Part shown: positions 1-7,531 of the stretch, one piece after another | Layout of the letters: the number at the start of each line of letters is the position of its first letter | Position numbering within the stretch: position 1 is the stretch's first letter | NCBI RefSeq assembly: GCF_001043955.1 | Contig: NZ_LABZ01000127.1 | Location: forward strand, 1-39,785 | Reading direction: 5' to 3' | DNA length: 39,785 nt | DNA from: Methylobacterium tarhaniae | GTDB lineage: Bacteria; Pseudomonadota; Alphaproteobacteria; Rhizobiales; Beijerinckiaceae | Notes under the pieces: generated by a model | What the model saw: only the letters and a program-made list of their open reading frames with translations | What the model was told of the DNA's origin: nothing | The model's database searches: none | Position numbers and translations under genes: made by a program

Positions 1-741
1 TACGTGCTGGCGGCCGCCAGCCTCGGCGGGCTCAAGCTGGCGCTCAACCTCGGCCGCGGCTTCGTCGGTGAGCGCGCCGTTCGGCGCCTGCGCGCCGCCA
101 TCATGGCCGATGTCCACGCCGCCTCCGGCCCGGAGCGGGGGATCGAGATCGCGATGGTGCTGGACGAGGCCGAGCCGGTCGGCACTTTCGTCGGGGTGTG
201 CCTGTCGGAGCCGCTGCTGCAGGCCGGCGTGCTCGTCTCCACCCTCGCCTACTTGGCGTTCCTCCATCCGCTGATGGCGCTGGTGACGCTCGCGGTGTTC
301 TCGCCCCAGCCCGTCTTCGTGCCGCTGATGCAGCGGGCGATCAACCGCCGCGTCGCCGCCCGGGTCGGCCTCCTGCGCCGGATCAGCGGCGGGCTGGTGG
401 AGCGGCCGGCGGCGCTGCCGGGGCCGACGCCGGCGGAGCTAGACCGGCTGGGCGGCGTCTTCCGCCTGAACATGGGCATCTTCGGCTTCAAGTTCTCGAT
501 GAACTTCCTGATGAACCTGTCCTACCACCTCGGCGTCGCCGGCATCCTGGCGGTCGGCGGCTACGCCGTCGCGGCGGGCGAGGCGGAGATCGGCACCGTG
601 GTCGCCTTCGTGTCGGGGCTCGCCCACATGAACGACCCCTGGGGCGACCTCGTCAGCTGGTTCCGGGACGTGAGCGTGACGCGCACGAAGTACGACCTGA
701 TCGTCCGGGCAACGTTGGGTCCGGTCGCCGGACAGGCGTGA
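1..741 (+). CDS. ABC transporter transmembrane-domain protein, 5' partial
   Basis: The frame is open from base 1 (Tyr-Val-Leu-Ala...), so the start lies upstream of the window; it ends at TGA 739-741. The visible ~246 residues contain hydrophobic stretches around residues 60-110 and 160-205 and a basic loop (AINRRVAARVGLLRR), the layout of the six-helix membrane domain of type I ABC exporters. No Walker A, signature or Walker B motif follows: the protein stops after the last helix, so any nucleotide-binding domain must be a separate polypeptide or absent. The substrate cannot be told. The stop codon overlaps the first bases of the FNR-like box at 738-751, so the control region of the next operon begins inside this gene's end. 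Assignment to the ABC membrane domain is by general resemblance. Confidence 0.6.
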   Translation, partial: YVLAAASLGGLKLALNLGRGFVGERAVRRLRAAIMADVHAASGPERGIEIAMVLDEAEPVGTFVGVCLSEPLLQAGVLVSTLAYLAFLHPLMALVTLAVFSPQPVFVPLMQRAINRRVAARVGLLRRISGGLVERPAALPGPTPAELDRLGGVFRLNMGIFGFKFSMNFLMNLSYHLGVAGILAVGGYAVAAGEAEIGTVVAFVSGLAHMNDPWGDLVSWFRDVSVTRTKYDLIVRATLGPVAGQA

Positions 742-751
742 TCTGGATCAA
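738..751 (+). promoter_or_regulatory. FNR/FixK-like box upstream of the PHA synthase operon
   Basis: GTGATCTGGATCAA matches TTGAT-N4-ATCAA at 9 of 10 defined positions. Its centre lies about 58 bp before the ATG at 803, a usual distance for an activating Crp/FNR-family site. It is one of five such sites in the first 15 kb. Binding by FixK or FNR is inferred from the consensus. Confidence 0.6.
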
Positions 752-802
752 GGGGCGTGGGCCCGGGCCCGGTTACGACGGATCGGCGCTGGAGACCCGA
801 CC

Positions 803-2659
803 ATGCCCGCATCGTCCGCCCTGCCGATCCCGGCCGCGCCGTCCGCACAGACCCCCACTCTCCGGCTGGTGCGCGCGAACCCGGAGGCCGGGCGACCCGA
901 AAAATCCTCCTCTCCCGGTGATCACCATGACTTGAGCGCGACCAGCGAGGCCATCGACGAAGCCGTGCACGCGGCCGTGGCGCGCGCGACCGGCGGCCTC
1001 TCCCCGGCCGCGCTCGCCGATGCCTGGGGCGACTGGGCCGTCCATCTCGCCTTCTCGCCCGGCAAGCAGGCCGAACTCGTCGCCAAGGCGGCACGCAAGA
1101 GCGAAAAACTGGCCGGGTTCCTGATGCGCAGCCTGCTGCAAGGTGGCCGCGCCGAGCCCTGCATCCGGCCCCTGCCGCAGGACCACCGCTTCGACGACCC
1201 GGCCTGGCAGGTCTGGCCGTTCAGCCTGATCGCGCAGAGTTTCCTGCTCACCCAGCAATGGTGGCACAACGCGACCACCGGCGTGCGCGGCGTGTCCCAT
1301 GCCCACGAGGCGATGGTGGCGTTCACGGCGCGCCAGATGCTCGATGCGGTCGCCCCGTCGAACACGCCCCTCACCAATCCGGTCGTGCTCGCCGAAACCC
1401 TGTGCACCGGCGGTGAGAACTTGAGCCAGGGCAGCCTCAACCTGATCGAGGATGCGCTCGGGCTGCTCGCGGGCGAGCCGATGCCCGCAGGCCCCGAGGG
1501 CTTCAAGGTCGGGCGCGACGTCGCCGTCACGCCCGGACGGGTCATCCATCGCAACCGCCTGATCGAGCTGATCCGATACGACCCCGCCACCGAGGCGGTC
1601 CGGCCCGAGCCGATCCTGGTCGTGCCGGCCTGGATCAACAAGTACTACATCCTCGATCTCTCGCCGCAGAATTCCCTGGTCCGCTACCTCGTCGGCCAGG
1701 GCTTCACGGTGTTCATGATCTCCTGGCGCAATCCCGGCTTCGACGACCACGACCTGTCGTTCGACGATTACTGTCAGCTCGGCGTGATGGAGGCCCTCGA
1801 TACCATCGGAGGGGTCCTAACGGGACGGCGGGTCCATCTTGCCGGCTACTGCCTCGGCGGCACGCTCGCCGCCATCGCGGCCGCCGCCATGGCCCGGGAC
1901 GGCGACGGACGGCTGTCCTCCCTCACCCTGTTCGCCGGGCAGGTCGACTTCACCGAGGCGGGCGAGCTCACCCTGTTCGTCAACGAGAGTCAGGTCACCT
2001 TCCTGGAGAGCCTGATGCGCAGCACGGGCACCCTCGACGCCCGGCAGATGGCCGGGGCCTTCCGGCTCCTGCGCTCGAACGACCTGATCTGGTCGCGGAT
2101 GGTGAACAGCTACCTGCTCGGGCGGCGCGAGGAGACGACCGCTCTCGCCGCCTGGAACGCCGATGCGACCCGGATGCCGGCGCGGATGCAATCGGAGTAC
2201 CTGCGTCGTCTCTTCCTCAACAACGACCTCGCGGAGGGCCGCTTTCGGGTCGGCGGGCAGCCGGTGGCGCTCGGCGACATTCGGGTTCCTGTCTTCGCGG
2301 TCGGCACGGAGCGCGACCACATCGCGCCTTGGCGCTCGGTGTTCAAGCTCACGCTGCTGACAGAGGCCGAGGTCACCTTCGTGCTGGCGAGCGGCGGGCA
2401 CAATGCGGGCATCGTCGCAGCGCCAGAAGAGCCTGGCCGGCGCTACCGAGTGCACACCCGGACCGCGCGGGACCACTATCTCGATCCCGACGTCTGGACC
2501 GGCCTCGCCCGGGCCGCGGACGGGTCGTGGTGGCCGGAATGGACCGCCTGGCTCGCCGCCCGCTCCGGCGAACCGACCGCTCCTCCCCTACCGGACCCGA
2601 CAGCCCTGATGCCGGCCGATCTAGGCCCGGCCCCTGGCACCTACGTCCTGGAGGCGTGA
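803..2659 (+). CDS. phaC: Poly(3-hydroxyalkanoate) synthase-like protein (PhaC family)
   Basis: 618 aa. PHA synthases polymerise (R)-3-hydroxyacyl-CoA into storage polyester at granule surfaces. The alpha/beta-hydrolase core carries the synthase lipase-like box G-Y-C-L-G-G with nucleophile Cys350. The other triad members fit Asp505 (GTERDHIAPW) and His533 (SGGHNAG). The N-terminal helical part (EAIDEAVHAAVARATGG) and the W-containing strand (VPAWINKYYILDL) are typical of class I enzymes, and the length fits. The first ~45 residues are low-complexity, so the true start may be slightly later. TGA 2657-2659 is 2 bp from the next ATG, indicating one operon with the MaoC-Pta fusion and acetate kinase, preceded by an FNR-like box. 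Association with a phosphotransacetylase/kinase pair suggests a dedicated low-oxygen paralogue rather than the housekeeping synthase; that is inference. Confidence 0.85.
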   Translation: MPASSALPIPAAPSAQTPTLRLVRANPEAGRPEKSSSPGDHHDLSATSEAIDEAVHAAVARATGGLSPAALADAWGDWAVHLAFSPGKQAELVAKAARKSEKLAGFLMRSLLQGGRAEPCIRPLPQDHRFDDPAWQVWPFSLIAQSFLLTQQWWHNATTGVRGVSHAHEAMVAFTARQMLDAVAPSNTPLTNPVVLAETLCTGGENLSQGSLNLIEDALGLLAGEPMPAGPEGFKVGRDVAVTPGRVIHRNRLIELIRYDPATEAVRPEPILVVPAWINKYYILDLSPQNSLVRYLVGQGFTVFMISWRNPGFDDHDLSFDDYCQLGVMEALDTIGGVLTGRRVHLAGYCLGGTLAAIAAAAMARDGDGRLSSLTLFAGQVDFTEAGELTLFVNESQVTFLESLMRSTGTLDARQMAGAFRLLRSNDLIWSRMVNSYLLGRREETTALAAWNADATRMPARMQSEYLRRLFLNNDLAEGRFRVGGQPVALGDIRVPVFAVGTERDHIAPWRSVFKLTLLTEAEVTFVLASGGHNAGIVAAPEEPGRRYRVHTRTARDHYLDPDVWTGLARAADGSWWPEWTAWLAARSGEPTAPPLPDPTALMPADLGPAPGTYVLEA

Positions 2660-2661
2660 GG

Positions 2662-4128
2662 ATGACTGAGGCCCCTGCCTTCATCGAGAACCGCACCTTC
2701 GCCGAGATCCGGGTCGGCGACACGGCGAGCCTCACCCGCACTCTGCGGGCGCAGGACATCAGCCTGTTCGCGGCGGCCTCCGGCGACGTGAACCCGGCCC
2801 ATCTCGATCGCGACTACGCCGCCACCGACCGGTTCCACGGGGTGATCGCGCACGGGTTCTGGGGCGGCTCGCTGATCTCGGCGGTGCTCGGCACCGAGTT
2901 GCCGGGACCAGGCACGGTCTATCTCGCCCAATCGCTGCGCTTCCTGCGCCCGGTGCGGATCGGCGACGCGATCACCGCGCGGGTCACGGTCCGCGAGAAG
3001 CATGAGGATCGCGCGCGCCTCATTATGGACTGCGCCTGCCTCGATGCTGCCGGAGAGCCGGTCATCACTGGGCAGGCCGAGGTGCTGGCCCCGACCGAGA
3101 AGGTGCGCCGCCCCCGGGTACTCCTGCCGGAGATCCATCTGCACGAGCGCGGCGCCGCCTGGCGAAAGCTGGTCGAGGCGGCCAGTGTCCTGACGCCGAT
3201 CCGCACGGCGGTGGTTCACCCCTGCGACGCGCTATCCCTCTCCGGCGCACTCGCCGCCGCCCGCGCCGGCCTGATCGTGCCGGTGCTGATCGGACCGCAG
3301 GCGAAGATCGTCGCGGCGGCGATGGCCGCAGGCGAGTCCCTCGACGGCGTCGCCATCGTCGACGCCCCCCATAGCCACGCCGCGGCCGAGCAGGCGGTGA
3401 CGCTTGCCCGAATGGGTGCGGTGGCGGCCCTGATGAAGGGCGCGCTCCATACCGACGAGATCCTGTCGGCCGCGCTTGCCAAGGCGACGGGCCTGCGCAC
3501 GGAACGGCGGATGAGCCACGTCTACGCCCTCGACGTGCCGCATTACCGCAAGCCCCTGTTTCTCACCGACGCGGCGGTGAACATCGCGCCGACGCTGGAG
3601 GAGAAGCGCGACATCGTCCAGAACGCCATCGACCTCTGCCGGACGCTCGGGATCGCCGAGCCGAAGGCGGCGATCCTCTCGGCGGTCGAGACGGTGGCGA
3701 CGAAGCTCGGTTCCACCCTCGACGCGGCCGCCCTGTGCAAGATGGCCGAGCGCGGCCAGATCACCGGCGGCCGCATCGACGGCCCGCTCGCCTTCGACAC
3801 CGCGGTCTCGCGAGAGGCCGCGCGAGCCAAGGGGCTTCTTGATAAGGGGCTCGGCGGAGCGGTGGCGGGGGATGCCGACATCCTGGTCGCACCAGACCTC
3901 GTCTCCAGCAACATGCTGGCCAAGCAGCTGATCCATCTCGCCGGCGCGGAAGCCGCCGGCCTCATCCTCGGGGCACGCGTCCCGATCGTCCTGACGAGCC
4001 GGGCCGACGGTGCCGAGATCCGCGCCGCCTCCTGCGCCCTCGCCCAGCTCTTCGTGCATGGAGACAGTACAGCCTCACCGGGTGCGGCTCCGTGTCCGGA
4101 TACCCAGCCGACGGAGGCTGCCGCATGA
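2662..4128 (+). CDS. Bifunctional enoyl-CoA hydratase/phosphate acetyl(butyryl)transferase
   Basis: 488 aa. Residues ~10-150 are a MaoC-type hot-dog hydratase domain with the hydratase signature Asp42 (GDVNPAH) and His64 (IAHGF), which interconverts trans-enoyl-CoA and (R)-3-hydroxyacyl-CoA. Residues ~170-480 form a PTA/PTB domain (GLIVPVLIGPQAKI; DILVAPDLVSSNMLAKQL; GARVPIVLTSRAD) that exchanges CoA for phosphate to give an acyl phosphate. The ATG at 2662 was chosen because it sits 2 bp after the upstream stop, follows GTGAGG, and begins the domain; the frame is open further upstream only as a shadow. The stop overlaps the acetate kinase start (ATGA), implying coupled translation. The domain order is established in proteobacteria. 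Whether it prefers acetyl- or butyryl-CoA cannot be read from the sequence. Confidence 0.9.
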   Translation: MTEAPAFIENRTFAEIRVGDTASLTRTLRAQDISLFAAASGDVNPAHLDRDYAATDRFHGVIAHGFWGGSLISAVLGTELPGPGTVYLAQSLRFLRPVRIGDAITARVTVREKHEDRARLIMDCACLDAAGEPVITGQAEVLAPTEKVRRPRVLLPEIHLHERGAAWRKLVEAASVLTPIRTAVVHPCDALSLSGALAAARAGLIVPVLIGPQAKIVAAAMAAGESLDGVAIVDAPHSHAAAEQAVTLARMGAVAALMKGALHTDEILSAALAKATGLRTERRMSHVYALDVPHYRKPLFLTDAAVNIAPTLEEKRDIVQNAIDLCRTLGIAEPKAAILSAVETVATKLGSTLDAAALCKMAERGQITGGRIDGPLAFDTAVSREAARAKGLLDKGLGGAVAGDADILVAPDLVSSNMLAKQLIHLAGAEAAGLILGARVPIVLTSRADGAEIRAASCALAQLFVHGDSTASPGAAPCPDTQPTEAAA

Positions 4129-5309
4129 CCGACGCGAGCGCGACCGACGCGATCCTGGCGATCAACGCGGGCTCATCGAGCCTGAAATTCGCCCTCTACG
4201 AAGCGGAGTCGCTCGCTCTCCTGTGCCGCGGCGGGGTGTCAGGTCTCGGCGCCGCCGCCCGGCTCGAGATCTCAGGCCCCCTGGCGCTCACCGGCGCACC
4301 GCCGGACTGCGACCATGCCGGCGCCGTCGCCTGGCTCCTCGACGCGCTCCGGCGCGTGCCGGGCCTCGCCGTGCGGGCGGCGGGGCACCGGGTCGTGCAT
4401 GGCGGACGGGACTTCTCGGCGCCGGTGCGGATCGACGACGCGGTTCTCGCCCGCCTCGACCGGCTGGTGCCGCTCGCCCCGGCGCACCAGCCCCTCAATC
4501 TCGCGGGACTCCGGGCGGTGGCGGAGGTCTGGCCCGGCCTGCCCCAGATCGCCTGCTTCGATACCGCCTTCCACCGCGGCCAGCCGCGCCTCGCCCAGCT
4601 CTTCCCGATCCCGCGGGCGCTCTCGGACGAGGGGCTTCTGCGCTACGGCTTCCACGGCCTGTCCTACGAGCATATCGCCACGGTCCTGCCCGAGGTGGCG
4701 GGGCCGCGGGCGGAGGGCCGGGTGATCGTCGCGCATCTCGGTCACGGCGCCAGCCTCTGCGCCCTGCGCAACCGGCGTAGCATCGCCTCGACGATGGGCC
4801 TGACGGCCCTCGACGGGTTGATGATGGGCACCCGCTCGGGTTCGGTCGATCCCGGCCTCGTGCTCCACCTGATCGGCGAGCGGGGCCTGTCGCCCGGCGC
4901 CGTGGCGGATCTTCTCAACGCTCGCTCGGGGCTGCTCGGGGTCTCGGGGATCAGCGACGACATGCGGGTGCTGCAGGACTCCGACGATCCGCGGGCGGCG
5001 GAGGCCCTGGACCTCTTTGCCTACCGGGCGGTGCGGGAGGCCGGCTCCCTGGTGGCCGCGCTCGGCGGGCTCGACGCCCTGGTGTTCACCGCGGGCATCG
5101 GCGAGAACGCGCCGCGGATGCGGGCGACGATCGCGTCCAATCTCGCAGCGTTCGGCGTCGCGCTCGATCCGGCCCGCAACGCGGGCGGCGAGCGGTGCAT
5201 CAGCAGGGCCGGATCGCGGGTCGCGGTCTACGTCGTGCCGGCGAACGAAGAGTTGCCAATCGCCCGGGCCGTGGTGCACTGCTTCGCCGAGGCCACCAGC
5301 CGGGGCTGA
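4125..5309 (+). CDS. ackA: Acetate/propionate (butyrate) family kinase
   Basis: 394 aa, normal length for acetate kinases. It makes ATP from acyl phosphate and ADP, the energy-yielding partner of the preceding transferase. Motifs are the first phosphate loop INAGSSSLKF (residues 11-20), GHRVVHGG, the HLGHGASLCA loop, MGTRSGSVDPG and FTAGIGEN near the C-terminus, all hallmarks of the ASKHA acetate kinase fold. The start at 4125 overlaps the upstream stop by 4 bp (ATGA); a longer frame from 4092 would add residues unrelated to the family. It is the last gene of the phaC-like/maoC-pta/ackA operon and so presumably controlled by the FNR-like box at 738. Substrate range (acetate, propionate, butyrate) is undetermined. 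Confidence 0.93.
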   Translation: MTDASATDAILAINAGSSSLKFALYEAESLALLCRGGVSGLGAAARLEISGPLALTGAPPDCDHAGAVAWLLDALRRVPGLAVRAAGHRVVHGGRDFSAPVRIDDAVLARLDRLVPLAPAHQPLNLAGLRAVAEVWPGLPQIACFDTAFHRGQPRLAQLFPIPRALSDEGLLRYGFHGLSYEHIATVLPEVAGPRAEGRVIVAHLGHGASLCALRNRRSIASTMGLTALDGLMMGTRSGSVDPGLVLHLIGERGLSPGAVADLLNARSGLLGVSGISDDMRVLQDSDDPRAAEALDLFAYRAVREAGSLVAALGGLDALVFTAGIGENAPRMRATIASNLAAFGVALDPARNAGGERCISRAGSRVAVYVVPANEELPIARAVVHCFAEATSRG

Positions 5310-5369
5310 GGCCAGGATCGTCCCGATCGGCCTGGATTCGAACATGCTCGGCCTGGGTATCACGGGCCA

Positions 5370-5386
5370 CCGCCGATATCCGGCGG
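5370..5386. terminator. Possible weak terminator hairpin between convergent genes
   Basis: CCGCCG-ATATC-CGGCGG forms a 6-bp GC stem in the 175-bp gap between the convergent acetate kinase and the 75-aa gene. There is no T-run, so this is only suggestive. Confidence 0.25.
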
Positions 5387-5484
5387 ATGCGCAATGGCAG
5401 ACCCTCGCGTGATGATGCGGCGATCGTTGTGGAGCGGCTTGCGCGTCGAACCCTGATTGCGTCCCGCCTCTCCGGCATCCACGT

Positions 5485-5712
5485 TCAATGCGTCGTGCCC
5501 GTGAAATACGTGATGCGCCGGTAGTCCAACCAAAGCTCGAAGGCTTTCCCTCCGGCTATCATCTTGCTCATAATGATCGCCTCTTCGTCACTCTCCGCAA
5601 ATATCGTTTGCATATCGAGCAGATTGCCGGCTTTGCTGAGAATGACGAGCGTGTAGCGCAGCTTCGGCGACGGAACGTCCGGTGTGAACGGGTCGCTTCC
5701 GGCAGGTGGCAT
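5485..5712 (-). CDS. Small conserved-looking hypothetical protein, 75 aa
   Basis: I do not recognise a named family. The protein has an ordered-looking core: beta-like YTLVILSKAGNLLDMQ, a helix with acidic start (ESDEEAIIMSKMIAGG), then an aromatic strand FELWLDYRRITYF. Such short sense-domain-like proteins occur in rhizobia and methylobacteria, but I cannot name a function. The ATG at 5712 is preceded by AAGGTGCATAG, an acceptable ribosome-binding site. Codons are less GC-extreme than the neighbours. A perfect FNR/FixK palindrome lies about 96 bp upstream (5802-5815) with no other gene it could serve on that side, so the gene is probably induced at low oxygen. It runs convergent with the acetate kinase. 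Confidence 0.65.
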   Translation of the reverse strand: MPPAGSDPFTPDVPSPKLRYTLVILSKAGNLLDMQTIFAESDEEAIIMSKMIAGGKAFELWLDYRRITYFTGTTH

Positions 5713-5801
5713 CTATGCACCTTGCAGACGACGGCTCGCCCGCCCCAGGCATGATCATTTGATCGTCGATGCAGAGAATTGTCTTTGAATTTATACAAGC
5801 A

Positions 5802-5815
5802 TTGATCAGGATCAA
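5802..5815 (-). promoter_or_regulatory. Perfect FNR/FixK box
   Basis: TTGATCAGGATCAA is an exact TTGAT-N4-ATCAA palindrome, centred 96 bp before the ATG (5712) of the 75-aa gene. If it acts as a class II site (centre near -41.5), transcription would start near 5767, leaving a leader of about 55 nt. It is also 106 bp from the stop of the kinase gene that runs towards it, which makes that gene an unlikely target. Confidence 0.75.
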
Positions 5816-5920
5816 TTCAAAATCGAGACGAGAATAAAGTTCCTCTCCATCTCGCATAGGCGGAGGCTTGCGACGTCCACCGGCTCCGGCTGATCGAGCG
5901 ACAGGCCGGTCGGGCCTCGT

Positions 5921-7531
5921 CTATGCCGATGCGCGGATCGCGCTCGTCGCGGGTCTCCCCTCTCCGGCCGTGCCGTCCGCGGTTCCGACCCCCAGCGCCT
6001 CCCACGCCAGCGCCTCCGGCGCGAGCCCCGCATCGAGCCGGTGCCAGGTGATCGTCCCGCAATCCCGCCGCGCCTGGACGGCCAGGACGGCGGGCGTGGC
6101 ATCGGACGGGTCGCCCCGCCGGGCGACCACACGCTCGGTGAGGGTGGCGAGCGGTGCCTCCAGCCAGAATCCCTCGAACGTCACGCCGCACGCGGCCGCG
6201 AGGCGCTCGACGGCCTCCCGCTCGGCCGGGCGGGCGAACACCGCGTCGAGCAGCACGGACGCTCCGCTCGCCAGGACCTGGGTGGCTTCGTCCCGCATCG
6301 CCGCGTAGACCCGCTCCGAGACGGCGGCCGCGTAGGCGCCTGGCGGCAGGCGCGTCAGGGGAAAAACCCCGTGCAGGCGCTTGCGCGTACGGTCGCTGCC
6401 GACGATCCGGGCGCCCGGGCTCGCGCCGATCCGGTGCGCCAGGGCGGCCGCCAGCGTCGACTTGCCGGACCCGCTCAGGCCCCCGATCGCCACCAGGCAG
6501 GCAGGCCGCTCGACGAGCAGGTCGTGCGCGATGGCGAGGTAGGCCTGCGCCTCGGCGCGGAACGCCGGCTCGGCGGTGCCGGTGGACCGGCTCGCCGTGA
6601 TTTGGCTGGCCGTCACATGGGCACGGATCACGGCCCGGAGAGCCATCAGGAACGGCATCAGCCCGGCATCGGGTGCCTCGCCGGTCTCGTCGAGGTAGCG
6701 GTTGAACAGCAGGTTCGCGAGATCGGGCCGGCCGCGGTGCCACAGGTCCATCAGCACGAAGGCGAGGTCGTAGAGAACGTCGATCGTCGCCAGGCGCTCG
6801 TCGAATTCGAGGGCATCGAACGGCGTCGGGACGCCCTCGAACAGGCAGATGTTGCGCAAGTTCAGATCGCCGTGGCAGCGCCGGACCCTCCCCTCCCGGC
6901 GCCGCGCGTCGAGCCGGTCGGCGTGGCGGGCGAGCCGTGCCCGGAACGTGTCCGTCAGCGCGTCCACCTCCCGGTCGCGGACAAGGCCGCATGCTCGCAG
7001 GCTGCGGTCGTTGAGGGCGACGAGGTCGGCCATCGCCGCCGGTCCGCCTTCCCGGCGGCTCACCGGCGCCCGGGCATGGAATGCCGCGAGACACCGGGCG
7101 AGTTCGGCCATCAGCGCCGGTGTGAGGCGCCCGTCGCGGACCATGCAGTCAAACAGGTTCTCGGCGGGGAAGCGCCGCATCTCCACTACGGCATCGAGGA
7201 GGGGACCGTCCCCATCGAGGACGAGGCCGCCCTCCGGCGTGCGGGTGATCCGGTGCACGCCGCGATAAAGGCCGGGCGCCATGCGACGGTTGATGGCGAG
7301 TTCGGCCGCGCAGGCGGCGAGCCGGCGCTCGGGGGTCGAGAAGTCGAGATAGGGCAGGCGCACCGCCCGCTTGAGCTTCAGCACCCGGTTGCCGCTCAGC
7401 AGGATCGTTGAGACGTGGGTATCGATCCGCTCGACAGGCCCCTCCCCGGCCACGAGCTGGACCAGGAAGGCACGGGTCTCGGAATCGGGCTCGCCGGGAG
7501 GCTCAATCACGTTGCAGGTGTGCGTGCTCAC
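5921..7531 (-). CDS. Fused APH-like kinase / P-loop ATPase protein
   Basis: 536 aa with two domains. The N-terminal ~320 residues resemble aminoglycoside-phosphotransferase-type small-molecule kinases, with the catalytic loop HGDLNLRN and a following acidic motif (ALEFDERLATIDVLYDLAFVLMD). The C-terminal ~190 residues are a zeta-toxin/gluconate-kinase-like P-loop domain with Walker A GGLSGSGKST (Lys about residue 357). This COG2187-COG0645 fusion is widespread; its substrate is unknown and antibiotic resistance should not be assumed. I chose GTG at 7531 because it overlaps the ATPase stop as GTGA (7528-7531) and a GGAGGG lies about 9 nt upstream. The in-frame ATG at 7540 directly abuts that GGAGGG and is less likely. 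It is the second gene of the FNR-box operon starting at 10229. Confidence 0.85.
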   Translation of the reverse strand: MSTHTCNVIEPPGEPDSETRAFLVQLVAGEGPVERIDTHVSTILLSGNRVLKLKRAVRLPYLDFSTPERRLAACAAELAINRRMAPGLYRGVHRITRTPEGGLVLDGDGPLLDAVVEMRRFPAENLFDCMVRDGRLTPALMAELARCLAAFHARAPVSRREGGPAAMADLVALNDRSLRACGLVRDREVDALTDTFRARLARHADRLDARRREGRVRRCHGDLNLRNICLFEGVPTPFDALEFDERLATIDVLYDLAFVLMDLWHRGRPDLANLLFNRYLDETGEAPDAGLMPFLMALRAVIRAHVTASQITASRSTGTAEPAFRAEAQAYLAIAHDLLVERPACLVAIGGLSGSGKSTLAAALAHRIGASPGARIVGSDRTRKRLHGVFPLTRLPPGAYAAAVSERVYAAMRDEATQVLASGASVLLDAVFARPAEREAVERLAAACGVTFEGFWLEAPLATLTERVVARRGDPSDATPAVLAVQARRDCGTITWHRLDAGLAPEALAWEALGVGTADGTAGEGRPATSAIRASA

